Below, one piece after another: positions 35,001 to 46,546 of a stretch of DNA of 64,000 bases; the first letter of the stretch is position 1, and every line of letters starts with the position of its first letter. Under the pieces are notes generated by a model. It had not been told where the DNA came from, ran no database searches, and saw nothing but the letters and a program-made list of their open reading frames with translations. This DNA is from Diadophis punctatus similis (lineage: Eukaryota; Chordata; Lepidosauria; Squamata; Dipsadidae), in contig JALIGW010000032.1 in the NCBI GenBank assembly GCA_023053685.1, forward strand, positions 2,431,862-2,495,861. Reading direction: 5' to 3'. Position numbers and translations under genes: made by a program.

Positions 35001-35646
35001 CCATCCCATCCCATCCCATCACATTCTTTGTGCTTGTACTTGGAAGACGTGATATAAGATTGTCCCTCTTGGAATTCACTTAGTTCAAATCCCTCAATCA
35101 CCCGTTGACATCTTGAACAAGGAAAGTTTGAAGCCTTGCCAAGGTTGGTTTTTTCCCCCAGCTTCACCCGGAGTCTTCTATTCCAGACTGATTTTGAAAG
35201 CTCAATTTTCCTGCTGCGATTCTTACCCAGTGATTCCTTGATGGCCTCATTCCGCTAAACACAACCTGGTTTGGACAACTGACATTAATTGGCCTGTTTG
35301 ATGTCAGGCAGAGAGGCTGGAGACCAAATGAGCTTTGACTGACCTTGCTACCTCAAGAAATGAGTCCTCTGGAGTGGCTTTGAGCTGGAGGGATGGAGAA
35401 GGGGGTGGGAGAGATGGGAATTTTAGCTATTTGTCTTCATCATACCTGTGTAATAATGGAATATAGAACCATGTTTGAGTTCTTACAGTCCCAGCTAGCT
35501 TAAGGTACAGTGTTGGTAGACTTTCGAGAGGATAGAAGCCAGAACGTGGGAATTATTGGGTTCTCGGCTCTGTTCAGGCTTCGTGTCCACCTGTTTTTTG
35601 AGATTAGCACCTCATCTTTATTATTATTTTATAATAAAATAAAATT
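35001..35646. other. Unique sequence, no gene seen
   Basis: Begins with (CCCAT)n about 35000-35020. The rest is unrecognised. Confidence 0.4.
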
Positions 35647-35648
35647 TA

Positions 35649-35729
<81 letters not shown>

Positions 35730-36425
35730 TGCATTTGCATTTGCATTTGCATTTGCATTTGCATTTGCATTTGCATTTGCATTTGCATTTGAATTTGAAT
35801 TCGCATTTGCATGCCGCCCACTCCACAGAGACTCTGGGCGGCTCACAACAGTAAAAATTCACATGCAACAACAAATATAAAAAGCATTAAAAACAATAGA
35901 TATTAAAACGTTTAAAAACATTAAAAACCAAAATTTAAAAAACCCCATACAATAAATCATTCATGGGGCCAAGAGTGATCGGTATTGTATTAAAATCATT
36001 GGCCCCAGGCCTGTCGACAAAGCCAGGTTTTTAGCGCTTTTCTGAAGGCTGGCAGGGTGGGGATAATGCGGATCTCGGGGGGGTAGTGTATTCCAGAGAG
36101 CCGGTGCTGCCACGGAGAAGGCCCTCGCTCGTGGGCCCGCCAGCCGACATTGTTCAGCTGACGGGACCACCAGCAGACTAACTCTGTGGGCTCTAATCGG
36201 TCTTAGGGAGGTATGTTGGAGAAGGCGGTCTCGGAGGTAAACTGGTCCTAAGCCATGTAGGGCTTTAAAGGTAATCACCAACACCTTGAATTGCGCTATA
36301 GGCCTCCTATAGGCAGCCAGTGCAGTTCGCGAAGGATGGGTGTCACATGGGTGTATCTAGGGACACCCATCACCACATGCGCCACCGCATTCTGCACTAG
36401 CTGCAGTCTCCGAACGTTCTTCAAG
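35647..36425 (-). mobile_element. L2-like LINE with (TGCAAA)n and (AAT)n tail
   Basis: The frame at 35961-36284 reads LVITFKALHGLGPVYLRDRL and RARAFSVAAPALWNTLPPRD, the L2 C-terminus. The 3' UTR GAGCCGCCCAGAGTCTCTGT passes into TGCAAA hexamers (35731-35812) and AAT trimers (35647-35730). Close relative of the copy at 31476. Confidence 0.9.
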
Positions 36426-36474
36426 GATCTCTGCTTTCTGCTTTCCCCAAAACAACATCCCTGAGAGATGATTT

Positions 36475-37380
36475 AAGCTGAGAGAGGGATGGGGCCAAGT
36501 CACCCAACTGGCTTCTTTCCATAAGGTGGAACTACGAGGGTGAGTCAAAACCTAATTCCATTTTCTTTAGGACAGGTATAATTACCAACACAGGACCATG
36601 TAGCATACATCAAAATGAAGCTGGTCCTCTGTGGATCCCATCCCTACTTCTCAACATAGGCACCGTTTCTCTCAATAGCAATGTTCCACCTTCGAAGGAG
36701 AGCATGTATCCCTGCCTCATAAAATTTTGTTGACTGTTCTTTGAGCCACTTCTTCACTGCAGTTTTCACTTCCTCGTCACTGGAATAGTAACCCTCCATA
36801 CTCACCAGATTTAGCGTCTTCAGACTATCATCTCTTCGGCCCCATGAAAGAGGGTTGAGAGGCAAACATTATTCCAGTGAGGAGGAAGTGAAAACTGCAG
36901 TGAAGAAGTGGCTCAAAGAACAGTCAACAAAATTTTACGAGGCAGGGATACATGCTCTCCTTCGAAGGTGGAACATTGCTATTGAGAGAAAGGATGATTA
37001 TGTTGAGAAGTAGGGATGTGATCCTCAGAGGACCAGCTTCATTTTGATGTATGCTACATGTTCCTGTGTTGGTAATTATACCTATCCTAAAGAAAATGGC
37101 ATTAGGTTTTTACTCACCCTTGTAGAATTCACCATCTCCTGATGATTGGCCCAAAGTCACCTGATTGGCTTTTGTGCCTAAGGTAGAACTAGGACTCACC
37201 ATCTGATGGTGATTGGCCCAAAGTCACCCAGCTGGTGTTCATGCTAAGGCAGGACTACAATTCACAGAGTCCTGGTGATCAGCCCAATTACTCATGGCCA
37301 CTGTGCTTTCAAGTCTCCGGTAGGACTAGAACTCAGTGTCTCATCTTCTAACCTGGTGCCTTCATCACCAGACCCCAAAA
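36475..37380 (-). mobile_element. tRNA-like SINE 67-bp array (fourth locus), split by mariner
   Basis: Pieces 36475-36534 and 37123-37380 carry GATTGGCCCAAAGTCACC and GGACTCACCATCTGATGG-type units on the reverse strand. The head GGTGATGAAGGCACCAGGTT is near 37360. The mariner MITE sits at a TA between GTGGAAC and GAATTCACC. Confidence 0.72.
36535..37122. mobile_element. Foldback mariner MITE
   Basis: TA at both borders (36533-36534, 37123-37124). Ends CGAGGGTGAGTCAAAACCTA and TAGGTTTTTACTCACCCTTG are inverted. Each half is a mariner 3' end (about 260 bp) in opposite orientation around a roughly 70-bp centre, so the whole element folds on itself. A frame at 36644-36865 (minus) holds SDEEVKTAVKKWLKEQ and ALLRRWNIAIERNGAYVEK, the mariner transposase C-terminus. 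The catalytic triad is absent. Confidence 0.88.
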
Positions 37381-37502
37381 ATGGTACTCATCCTAAGATG
37401 TCACATTAGGAATCCTAAAATTCATGACCTCCTGGTTTTTGTTTTATCTTGTATCTTAGCCACTAAACCAAACTGGTGTTCAGTCCACATTTTCAAACCA
37501 TC

Positions 37503-37588
37503 TGAGAACAGAATAACACAGTTGGAAGGAACCTTGGAGGTCTTCTAGTCCAACCCCCTCCCCCTGCTCAAGCAGGAAACACTATGCC
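37503..37588 (-). mobile_element. CR1 LINE 3' UTR fragment
   Basis: Minus strand GGTTGGACTAGAAGACCTCC and AAGGTTCCTTCCAACTGTG. Interrupted on its 3' plus-strand side by the hAT at 37589. Confidence 0.85.
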
Positions 37589-37940
37589 CAGGGGCGGGTT
37601 GCTTACTTACCGATACCGGTGCGCTGCACGCGCATCTCCACGTTTCATGCACGTGGGCGCTCACTATGTGCGCTGCCCCCTCACGTGTTTTTGTTTCTGC
37701 GCATGCACGGAAGCAAAATCTCGCCAAAATCTCTCTTGTGCGTCCCCTTGTGAGATTTCAGTGAGATGCTGCTTCCACGCATGCGCAGAAGCAAAAAAGC
37801 CCAAAAATTCTTTTAAAAAGATGGCGACACGAGCGACGGACCGATGAAGACGGCACCAGAGCCGTCGCGTGCAAATTGAGAAACCGGGCGGCCCCTACCG
37901 GTGTGGCAGAGTCAACCGCACCGGGAGGAACCCACCACTG
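37589..37940. mobile_element. hAT-like MITE in CR1
   Basis: CAGGGGCGGGTTGCTTAC to AGGAACCCACCACTG, with flanks ACTATGCC and ACTACGCC (7 of 8). GC-rich interior with TGCGCATGCACGGAAGC. Confidence 0.85.
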
Positions 37941-38518
37941 ACTACGCCACTCCAAACAACGGTTAGGGCAACTTTAAAAGAGCAACTTACAGGACAGCTA
38001 TCAAGATGGTGAAATCACAGTAAACTAAGCCTACATAGCTAAGAGAACCTGGGAAAACGGCCTTCAAATGATTTAAGATTTGACACACAGAAGAGGAAAT
38101 GAAATTATTCTCTCTGCCAGGTCCGATGAAATTGATTAAAAATAAATAAAATAGATCTATAGCTATTTCTGTATCCATATCTCTTTCTTCTCCCCCTGCA
38201 TAAATTCCATATTTCAGCGGAGTAAGTTTGATCTGGTTTAACCTAATAAAGAATGCAGTGCCCTAACTGGGTAACCCATTTATCTATACTGATCGAATTT
38301 GATCCAATGTCTTCAACGCACAGGAAATTTTTATCTTTGTAAGTAATAACATTCTTCTAACAGCATAATGCAGTTAGCCATACCGATTCCATTTGATTTT
38401 AGTCCTCTTTGCGCATAGCAGAAGCTGGATACTGTATGTTGTTTTGCAACAGGCACTCTTAAATTCTAACAAATGTTGTTATTGTTATTTAGGTGCATTT
38501 ACTGTTTGTTTGTTTATT
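37941..38518. other. Unique sequence, no gene seen
   Basis: Nothing recognised beyond the target duplication at the start. Confidence 0.4.
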
Positions 38519-39139
<621 letters not shown>

Positions 39140-39245
39140 TGTAAGTGACTGCCTGGATGGCCCCTGGATTGGGGCTGAAAGGTGAAAGGAGGCAGTGTGC
39201 TCCCTCCCATATTTGGGTATACCAGGTAATTTGACAGAATATATA
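39140..39245 (-). repeat. Unclassified interspersed repeat (second copy)
   Basis: Minus strand carries TACCCAAATATGGGAG and CCATCCAGGCAGT in the order found at 485-600. Confidence 0.45.
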
Positions 39246-39294
39246 TATTGTATATAAGGTGATGACCATTAGACCACACAACAGAGAGGTTACA

Positions 39295-39405
39295 TGGACC
39301 CAATTGCTGTGTGAACTGCTGCATTCTGGACCAGTTGAAGTTTCTGGATCGTCTTCAAGGGCAGTCCCATGTAGAACGTATTGCAGGAGTCCAGTAAACT
39401 GATGA
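39295..39405 (-). mobile_element. L2-like LINE fragment
   Basis: Minus strand encodes the CN(T/A)LYMGLPLK region: TACATGGGACTGCCCTTGAA and CTTCAACTGGTCCAGAATGC. Confidence 0.7.
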
Positions 39406-39483
39406 GTTTAATTCAGTTTAATGAGTTTAATTCAGCAGACTAATAGAACTTGGAGTGGACAATCCCTTAAATATGAACAAACC

Positions 39484-39960
39484 CAGGGGTGGGTTCTAAC
39501 TTACCTCGCTGCGGGTTCACTTCCTCCCATGCCGGGTGGCCGCGCCTCATGGGCGCGCGTGTGCATGTGCAGTGGCAAAAATTGCAAAAAAATTAAAAAA
39601 AAAAAGCCAAAAACAAGACGGCGACTGCATGTACAGTGCCGGAAACTCAGCTTCTGCGCATGTGCAGAAGTAAAAAAACTGGAAAAAATTTCAAACCCCC
39701 CCGCCTCCAAAAAGCCAAAAACAAGATGGCGACCGCATGCACAGTGCCAGAAACTCGGCTTCTGTGCATGTGCAGAAGAAAAAAAAACCAGGAAAAAATC
39801 CCCCCACCCAAAAAAATCTGAAAAAATTAAAAAAAACCCGAAATGGCGGTGCCCATAGACCGGCACCGACTGAACAGGTTCCGTGACGTCATCGTGACGT
39901 CACCAGTGGTTTGCTACCAGTTCATGCAATCTGTTCCAAACCGGGAGGACCCCACCTGTG
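39484..39960. mobile_element. hAT-like MITE
   Basis: Begins CAGGGGTGGGTTCTAACTTA and ends GGGAGGACCCCACCTGTG. Flanks AACAAACC and AACCAACC agree in 7 of 8 bases. It holds a tandem pair of about 105-bp segments (CAAGA(C/T)GGCGAC). The 145-codon frame here has no known motif. Confidence 0.78.
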
Positions 39961-39964
39961 AACC

Positions 39965-40150
39965 AACCCTGTGCAGCAGCAACCAAAAAAGCCAATGCAG
40001 TCCTAGGTTGCATTAACAGAGGAATAGAATCAAGATCATCTGACATGTTAGTAGCACTTTATAAAGCCCCCACTTAGAATACTGCATCCAGTTTTGCTCA
40101 CCGTTTTATGAAAAGGATGTTTAGACTCTGGAAAGAACAACAAAAATTGA
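39965..40150 (+). mobile_element. CR1 LINE internal fragment
   Basis: CCAATGCAGTCCTAGGTTGC, GAATAGAATCAAGATCATC and AATACTGCATCCAGTTTTGC correspond to the RT thumb region. Confidence 0.8.
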
Positions 40151-40153
40151 ACA

Positions 40154-40865
40154 TAGAACAACAGAGTTGGAAGGGACCTTGGAGGTCTTCTAGTCCAACC
40201 CCCTGCTCAAACAGGTGACCCTATATTATTTCAGACAAATGTTTGTCCAGTCTCTTTTTGAAAGCCTCCAGTGATGGAGCACCCACAACTTCTGATGGTG
40301 AGTTATTTGATTGGTTGATTGCTCTCACCGTTAGGAAATTTCTCCTTAGTTGTAGGTGGGTTCTCTCCCTGGTTAGTTTCCAACCATTGATTCTTGTCTT
40401 GCCTATGGGTGCTTTGGAAAATAGGTTGACCCCCTCTTCTTTGTGGCAGCCCCTCAAGTATGGAAACAATGCTATCATGTTCCCCTTACAGTCGTCCTTC
40501 TTTTAATTAGACTAAACATAGCCAATTCCTGGAACGAGTTTTCGTACATTTTGCAGCGGTGAAATTTACTTACCTTCCGTACCGGTTCGGAAGCGTGCAC
40601 TTTTTCACCCTCTGCACATGCACAGAAGGCTTTGCGCATGCGCAGGGGGTTAAATAAAGAAAAGGGTGATGTCTGGGCGGGTGGACGGAGCCTCACACTG
40701 CCGCCACTACCGGGTCTACAAACCACCGGCAGCCGCCACTACCGGTAAGCCTGAACCGGGCCGAACCAGTAGCATTTCACCCCTGCTTTTTAGCCTCCAG
40801 CCTCCTAATCATCTTTGTTGCTCTTCTCTGCACTCTTTCCAGAATCTCAGCATCTTTTTTGATTA
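40154..40865 (-). mobile_element. CR1 LINE 3' end, split by a hAT MITE
   Basis: Minus-strand frame (40221-40478): MIALFPYLRGCHKEEGVNLF, LRRNFLTVRAINQSNNSPSE and LEAFKKRLDKHLSEII. 40786-40865 continues upstream (LERVQRRATK-type). The 3' end abuts the plus-strand CR1 at 40150. Confidence 0.88.
40554..40785. mobile_element. hAT-like MITE in CR1
   Basis: CAGCGGTGAAATTTACTTAC to CAGTAGCATTTCACCCCTG. Flanking 8-mers ACATTTTG and CTTTTTAG match poorly, so the duplication has decayed. Confidence 0.72.
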
Positions 40866-40894
40866 ATATATGATTAGAGGGCTAATTAGATTAT

Positions 40895-41131
40895 TTTGGT
40901 TATTAGATGATTAGGAGGCTGGAAGCTGAAAGATATGAGGAACGGTTGCAGAAATTGGATATCAATCATAGTGATTGACCCAGCTGGCTTTTGTGCTTAT
41001 TTGTACTCTATGACAAGCATTAAGTGTTGTACCTCATGATTCTTGACAAATGTATCTTTTCTTTTATGTACACTGAGAGCATATGCACCGAAGACAAATT
41101 CCTTGTGTGTCCAATCACACTTGGCCAATAA
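40895..41131 (+). mobile_element. CR1 fragment and snake L3-type LINE 3' tail
   Basis: 40900-40970 is a CR1 coding scrap. 40990-41131 has TTGTACCTCATGATTCTTG, GAGAGCATATGCACCGAAG, CAATCACACTTGGCCAATA, then AAAGAATTC running into CTATT units. This is the tail known to seed AATAG arrays in snakes. Confidence 0.78.
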
Positions 41132-44100
41132 AGAATTCTATTCTATTCTATTCTATTCTATTCTATTCTATTCTATTCTATTCTATTCTATTCTATTCTA
41201 TTATTAATTTTCTCTCCTATTCTATTCTATTAATTTTCTATTCTATTCTATTCTATTCTATTCTATTCTATTCTATTCTATTCTATTCCATTCCATATTT
41301 TCTATTCTATTCTATTCTATTCTATTCTATTCTATTCTATTCTATTCTATTCTATTCTATTCTATTCTATTCCGTTCCATACCATATTTTCTATTCTATT
41401 CTATTCTATTCTATTCTATTCTATTCTATTCTATTCTATTCTATTCTATTCTATTCCATTCCATTCCATTCCATATTTTCTATTCTATTCTATTCTATTC
41501 TATTCTATTCTATTCTATTCTATTCTATTCTATTCTATTCTATTCTATTATTAATTTTCTTCTCCTATTCTATTCTATTAATTTTCTATTCTATTCTATT
41601 CTATTCTATTCTATTCTATTCTATTCTATTCTATTCCATTCCATTCCATTCCATTCCATTCCATTCCATTCCATTCCATTCCATATTTTCTATTCTATTC
41701 TATTCTATTCTATTCTATTCTATTCTATTCTATTCTATTCTATTCTATTCTATTCTATTCCATTCTATTCCATTCCATATTTTCTATTCTATTCTATTCT
41801 ATTCTATTCTATTCTATTCTATTCTATTCTATTCCATTCCATTCCATTCCATTCCATTCCATTCCATTCCATATTTTCTATTCTATTCTATTCTATTCTA
41901 TTCTATTCTATTCTATTCCATTCCATTCCATTCTATTCCATTCCATTCCATTCCATATTTTCTATTCTATTCTATTCTATTCTATTCTATTCTATTCTAT
42001 TCTATTCTATTCTATTCTATTCTATTCTATTCTATTCTATTCCGTTCCATTCCATATTTTCTATTCTATTCTATTCTATTCTATTCTATTCTATTCTATT
42101 CTATTCTATTCTATTCTATTCCATATTTTCTATTCTATTCTATTCTATTCTATTCTATTCTATTCTATTCTATTCTATTCCATTCCATTCCATTCCATTC
42201 CATTCCATTCCATATTTTCTATTCTATTCTACTCTACTCTACTCTACTCTACTCTACTCTACTCTACTCTACTCTACTCTACTCTACTCTACTCTATTCT
42301 ATTCTATTCTATTCTATTCTATTCCATTCCATTCCATTCCATTCCATTCCATTCCATATTTTCTATTCTATTCTATTCTATTCTATTCTATTCTATTCTA
42401 TTCTATTCTATTCTATTCTATTATTAATTTTCTCTCCTATTCTATTCTATTAATTTTCTATTCTATTCTATTCTATTCTATTCTATTCTATTCTATTCTA
42501 TTCTATTCTATTCTATTCTATTCTATTCTATTCTATTCTATTCCATTCCATTCCATATTTTCTATTCTATTCTATTCTATTCTATTCTATTCTATTCTAT
42601 TCTATTCTATTCTATTCCATTCCATTCCATTCCATTCCATTCCATTCCATATTTTCTATTCTATTCTACTCTACTCTACTCTATTCTACTCTATTCTATT
42701 CTATTCTATTCTATTCTATTCTATTCTATTCTATTCTATTCTATTCTATTCTATTCTATTCCATTCCATTCCATTCCATTCCATTCCATATTTTCTATTC
42801 TATTCTATTCTATTCTATTCTATTCTATTCTATTCTATTCTATTCTATTCTATTCTATTCTATTCTATTCTATTCTATTCTATTCTATTCTATTCTATTA
42901 TTAATTTTCTTCTCCTATTCTATTCTATTAATTTTCTATTCTATTCTATTCTATTCTATTCTATTCTATTCTATTCTATTCTATTCTATTCCATTCCATT
43001 CCATTCCATTCCATTCCATATTTTCTATTCTATTCTATTCTATTCTATTCTATTCTATTCTATTCTATTCTATTCTATTCTATTCTATTCTATTCCATTC
43101 CATTCCATTCCATTCCATTCCATTCCATTCCATATTTTCTATTCTATTCTATTCTATTCTATTCTATTCTATTCTATTCTATTCTATTCTATTCTATTCC
43201 ATTCCATTCCATTCCATTCCATTCCATATTTTCTATTCTATTCTATTCTATTCTATTCTATTCTATTCTATTCTATTCCATTCCATTCCATTCCATTCCA
43301 TTCCATTCCATATTTTCTATTCTATTCTATTCTATTCTATTCTATTCTATTCTATTCTATTCTATTCTATTCTATTCTATTCTATTCTATTCTATTCTAT
43401 TCCGTTCCATTCCATATTTTCTATTCTATTCTATTCTATTCTATTCTATTCTATTCTATTCTATTCTATTCTATTCTATTCTATTCCATATTTTCTATTC
43501 TATTCTATTCTATTCTATTCTATTCTATTCTATTCTATTCTATTCTATTCTATTCCATTCCATTCCATTCCATTCCATTCCATTCCATATTTTCTATTCT
43601 ATTCTACTCTACTCTACTCTACTCTACTCTATTCTATTCTATTCTATTCTATTCTATTCTATTCTATTCTATTCTATTCTATTCTATTCTATTCCATTCC
43701 ATATTTTCTATTCTATTCTATTCTATTCTATTCTATTCTATTCTATTCTATTCTATTCTATTCCATTCCATTCCATTCCATTCCATTCCATTCCATTCCA
43801 TTCCATTCCATATTTTCTATTCTATTCTATTCTATTCTATTCTATTCTATTCTATTCTATTCTATTCTATTCTATTCTATTCCATTCCATTCCATTCCAT
43901 TCCATTCCATATTTTCTATTCTATTCTATTCTATTCTATTCTATTCTATTCTATTCTATTCCATTCCATTCCATTCCATTCCATTCCATTCCATATTTTC
44001 TATTCTATTCTATTCTATTCTATTCTATTCTATTCTATTCTATTCTATTCTATTCTATTCTATTCCGTTCCATTCCATATTTTCTATTCTATTCTATTCT

Positions 44101-46400
44101 ATTCTATTCTATTCTATTCTATTCTATTCTATTCCATATTTTCTATTCTATTCTATTCTATTCTATTCTATTCTATTCTATTCTATTCTATTCTATTCTA
44201 TTCCATTCCATTCCATTCCATTCCATTCCATTCCATATTTTCTATTCTATTCTAATCTACTCTACTCTACTCTACTCTATTCTATTCTATTCTATTCTAT
44301 TCTATTCTATTCTATTCTATTCTATTCTATTCTATTCCATTCCATATTTTCTATTCTATTCTATTCTATTCTATTCTATTCTATTCTATTCTATTCTATT
44401 CCGTTCCATACCATATTTTCTATTCTATTCTATTCTATTCTATTCTATTCTATTCTATTCTATTCTATTCTATTCTATTCCATATTTTCTATTCTATTCT
44501 ATTCTATTCTATTCTATTCTATTCTATTCTATTCTATTCTATTCTATTCCATTCCATTCCATTCCATTCCATTCCATATTTTCTATTCTATTCTACTCTA
44601 CTCTACTCTATTCTACTCTACTCTACTCTACTCTACTCTATTCTATTCTATTCTATTCTATTCTATTCTATTCTATTCTATTCTATTCTATTCCATTCCA
44701 TTCCATTCCATATTTTCTATTCTATTCTATTCTATTCTATTCTATTCTATTCTATTCTATTCTATTCTATTCTATTCTATTCTATTCTATTCTATTCTAT
44801 TCTATTCTATTATTAATTTTCTTCTCCTATTCTATTCTATTAATTTTCTATTCTATTCTATTCTATTCTATTCTATTCTATTCTATTCTATTCTATTCTA
44901 TTCTATTCTATTCTATTCCATTCCATTCCATTCCATTCCATTCCATTCCATTCCATATTTCTATTCTATTCTATTCTATTCTATTCTATTCTATTCTATT
45001 CTATTCTATTCTATTCTATTCTATTCTATTCTATTCTATTCTATTCTATTCTATTCCGTTCCATTCCATATTTTCTATTCTATTCTATTCTATTCTATTC
45101 TATTCTATTCTATTCTATTCTATTCTATTCTATTCTATTCCATATTTTCTATTCTATTCTATTCTATTCTATTCTATTCTATTCTATTCTATTCCATTCC
45201 ATTCCATTCCATTCCATTCCATTCCATATTTTCTATTCTATTCTACTCTACTCTACTCTACTCTACTCTACTCTACTCTACTCTACTCTACTCTACTCTA
45301 CTCTACTCTATTCTATTCTATTCTATTCTATTCTATTCCATTCCATTCCATTCCATTCCATTCCATTCCATTCCATTCCATATTTTCTATTCTATTCTAT
45401 TCTATTCTATTCTATTCTATTCTATTCTATTCTATTCTATTCTATTCTATTCTATTATTAATTTTCTCTCCTATTCTATTCTATTAATTTTCTATTCTAT
45501 TCTATTCTATTCTATTCTATTCTATTCTATTCTATTCTATTCTATTCTATTCTATTCTATTCTATTCCATTCCATTCCATATTTCTATTCTATTCTATTC
45601 TATTCTATTCTATTCTATTCTATTCTATTCTATTCTATTCCATTCCATTCCATTCCATTCCATTCCATTCCATATTTTCTATTCTATTCTACTCTACTCT
45701 ACTCTATTCTACTCTATTCTATTCTATTCTATTCTATTCTATTCTATTCTATTCTATTCTATTCTATTCTATTCCATTCCATTCCATTCCATTCCATTCC
45801 ATATTTTCTATTCTATTCTATTCTATTCTATTCTATTCTATTCTATTCTATTCTATTCTATTCTATTCTATTCTATTCTATTCTATTATTAATTTTCTTC
45901 TCCTATTCTATTCTATTAATTTTCTATTCTATTCTATTCTATTCTATTCTATTCTATCTATTCTATTCCATTCCATTCCATTCCATTCCATTCCATTCCA
46001 TATTTTCTATTCTATTCTATTCTATTCTATTCTATTCTATTCTATTCTATTCTATTCTATTCTATTCTATTCTATTCTATTCTATTCCATTCCATTCCAT
46101 TCCATTCCATTCCATCCATTCCATATTTTCTATTCTATTCTATTCTATTCTATTCTATTCTATTCTATTCTATTCTATTCTATTCTATTCTATTCCATTC
46201 CATTCCATTCCATTCCATTCCATATTTTCTATTCTATTCTATTCTATTCTATTCTATTCTATTCTATTCTATTCCATTCCATTCCATTCCATTCCATTCC
46301 ATTCCATATTTTCTATTCTATTCTATTCTATTCTATTCTATTCTATTCTATTCTATTCTATTCTATTCTATTCTATTCTATTCTATTCTATTCTATTCTA
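41132..46400. repeat. 5.3 kb AATAG-class pentanucleotide satellite with higher-order modules
   Basis: (TTCTA)n blocks alternate with (TTCCA)n blocks joined by CATATTTT, plus CTACT blocks and a TTATTAATTTTCT spacer that recurs seven times (about 41200, 41550, 42421, 42899, 44813, 45456, 45887). The stretch from 42421 and the stretch from 45456 share the same order of modules for at least 550-600 bp, about 3.03 kb apart. The array runs into an assembly gap. The 456-codon Phe-Tyr-Ser-Ile-Leu frame at its start is repeat translation. Confidence 0.97.
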
Positions 46401-46500
46401 NNNNNNNNNNNNNNNNNNNNNNNNNNNNNNNNNNNNNNNNNNNNNNNNNNNNNNNNNNNNNNNNNNNNNNNNNNNNNNNNNNNNNNNNNNNNNNNNNNNN
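46401..46500. other. Assembly gap (100 N)
   Basis: Exactly 100 N, a conventional placeholder. Pentanucleotide repeat lies on one side and the R4 3' end on the other, so the expected (ATT)n junction and the R4 terminus (about 25 bp present in the other copies) are missing. Confidence 0.99.
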
Positions 46501-46546
46501 TTTCGCCGGATTGGCATTGATTACTAGTCGAGCCCCACCCAGGGGC

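Noticed and set aside
39421..39858. 145-codon frame with paired KKPKTR...CAC motifs
   Set aside because: Lies within a hAT MITE. The pairing reflects an internal DNA duplication, not a protein repeat.
41083..42453. 456-codon Phe-Tyr-Ser-Ile-Leu frame
   Set aside because: A 5-bp repeat reads the same five residues in any stop-free frame. It stops where the TTATTAATTTT spacer shifts the phase.
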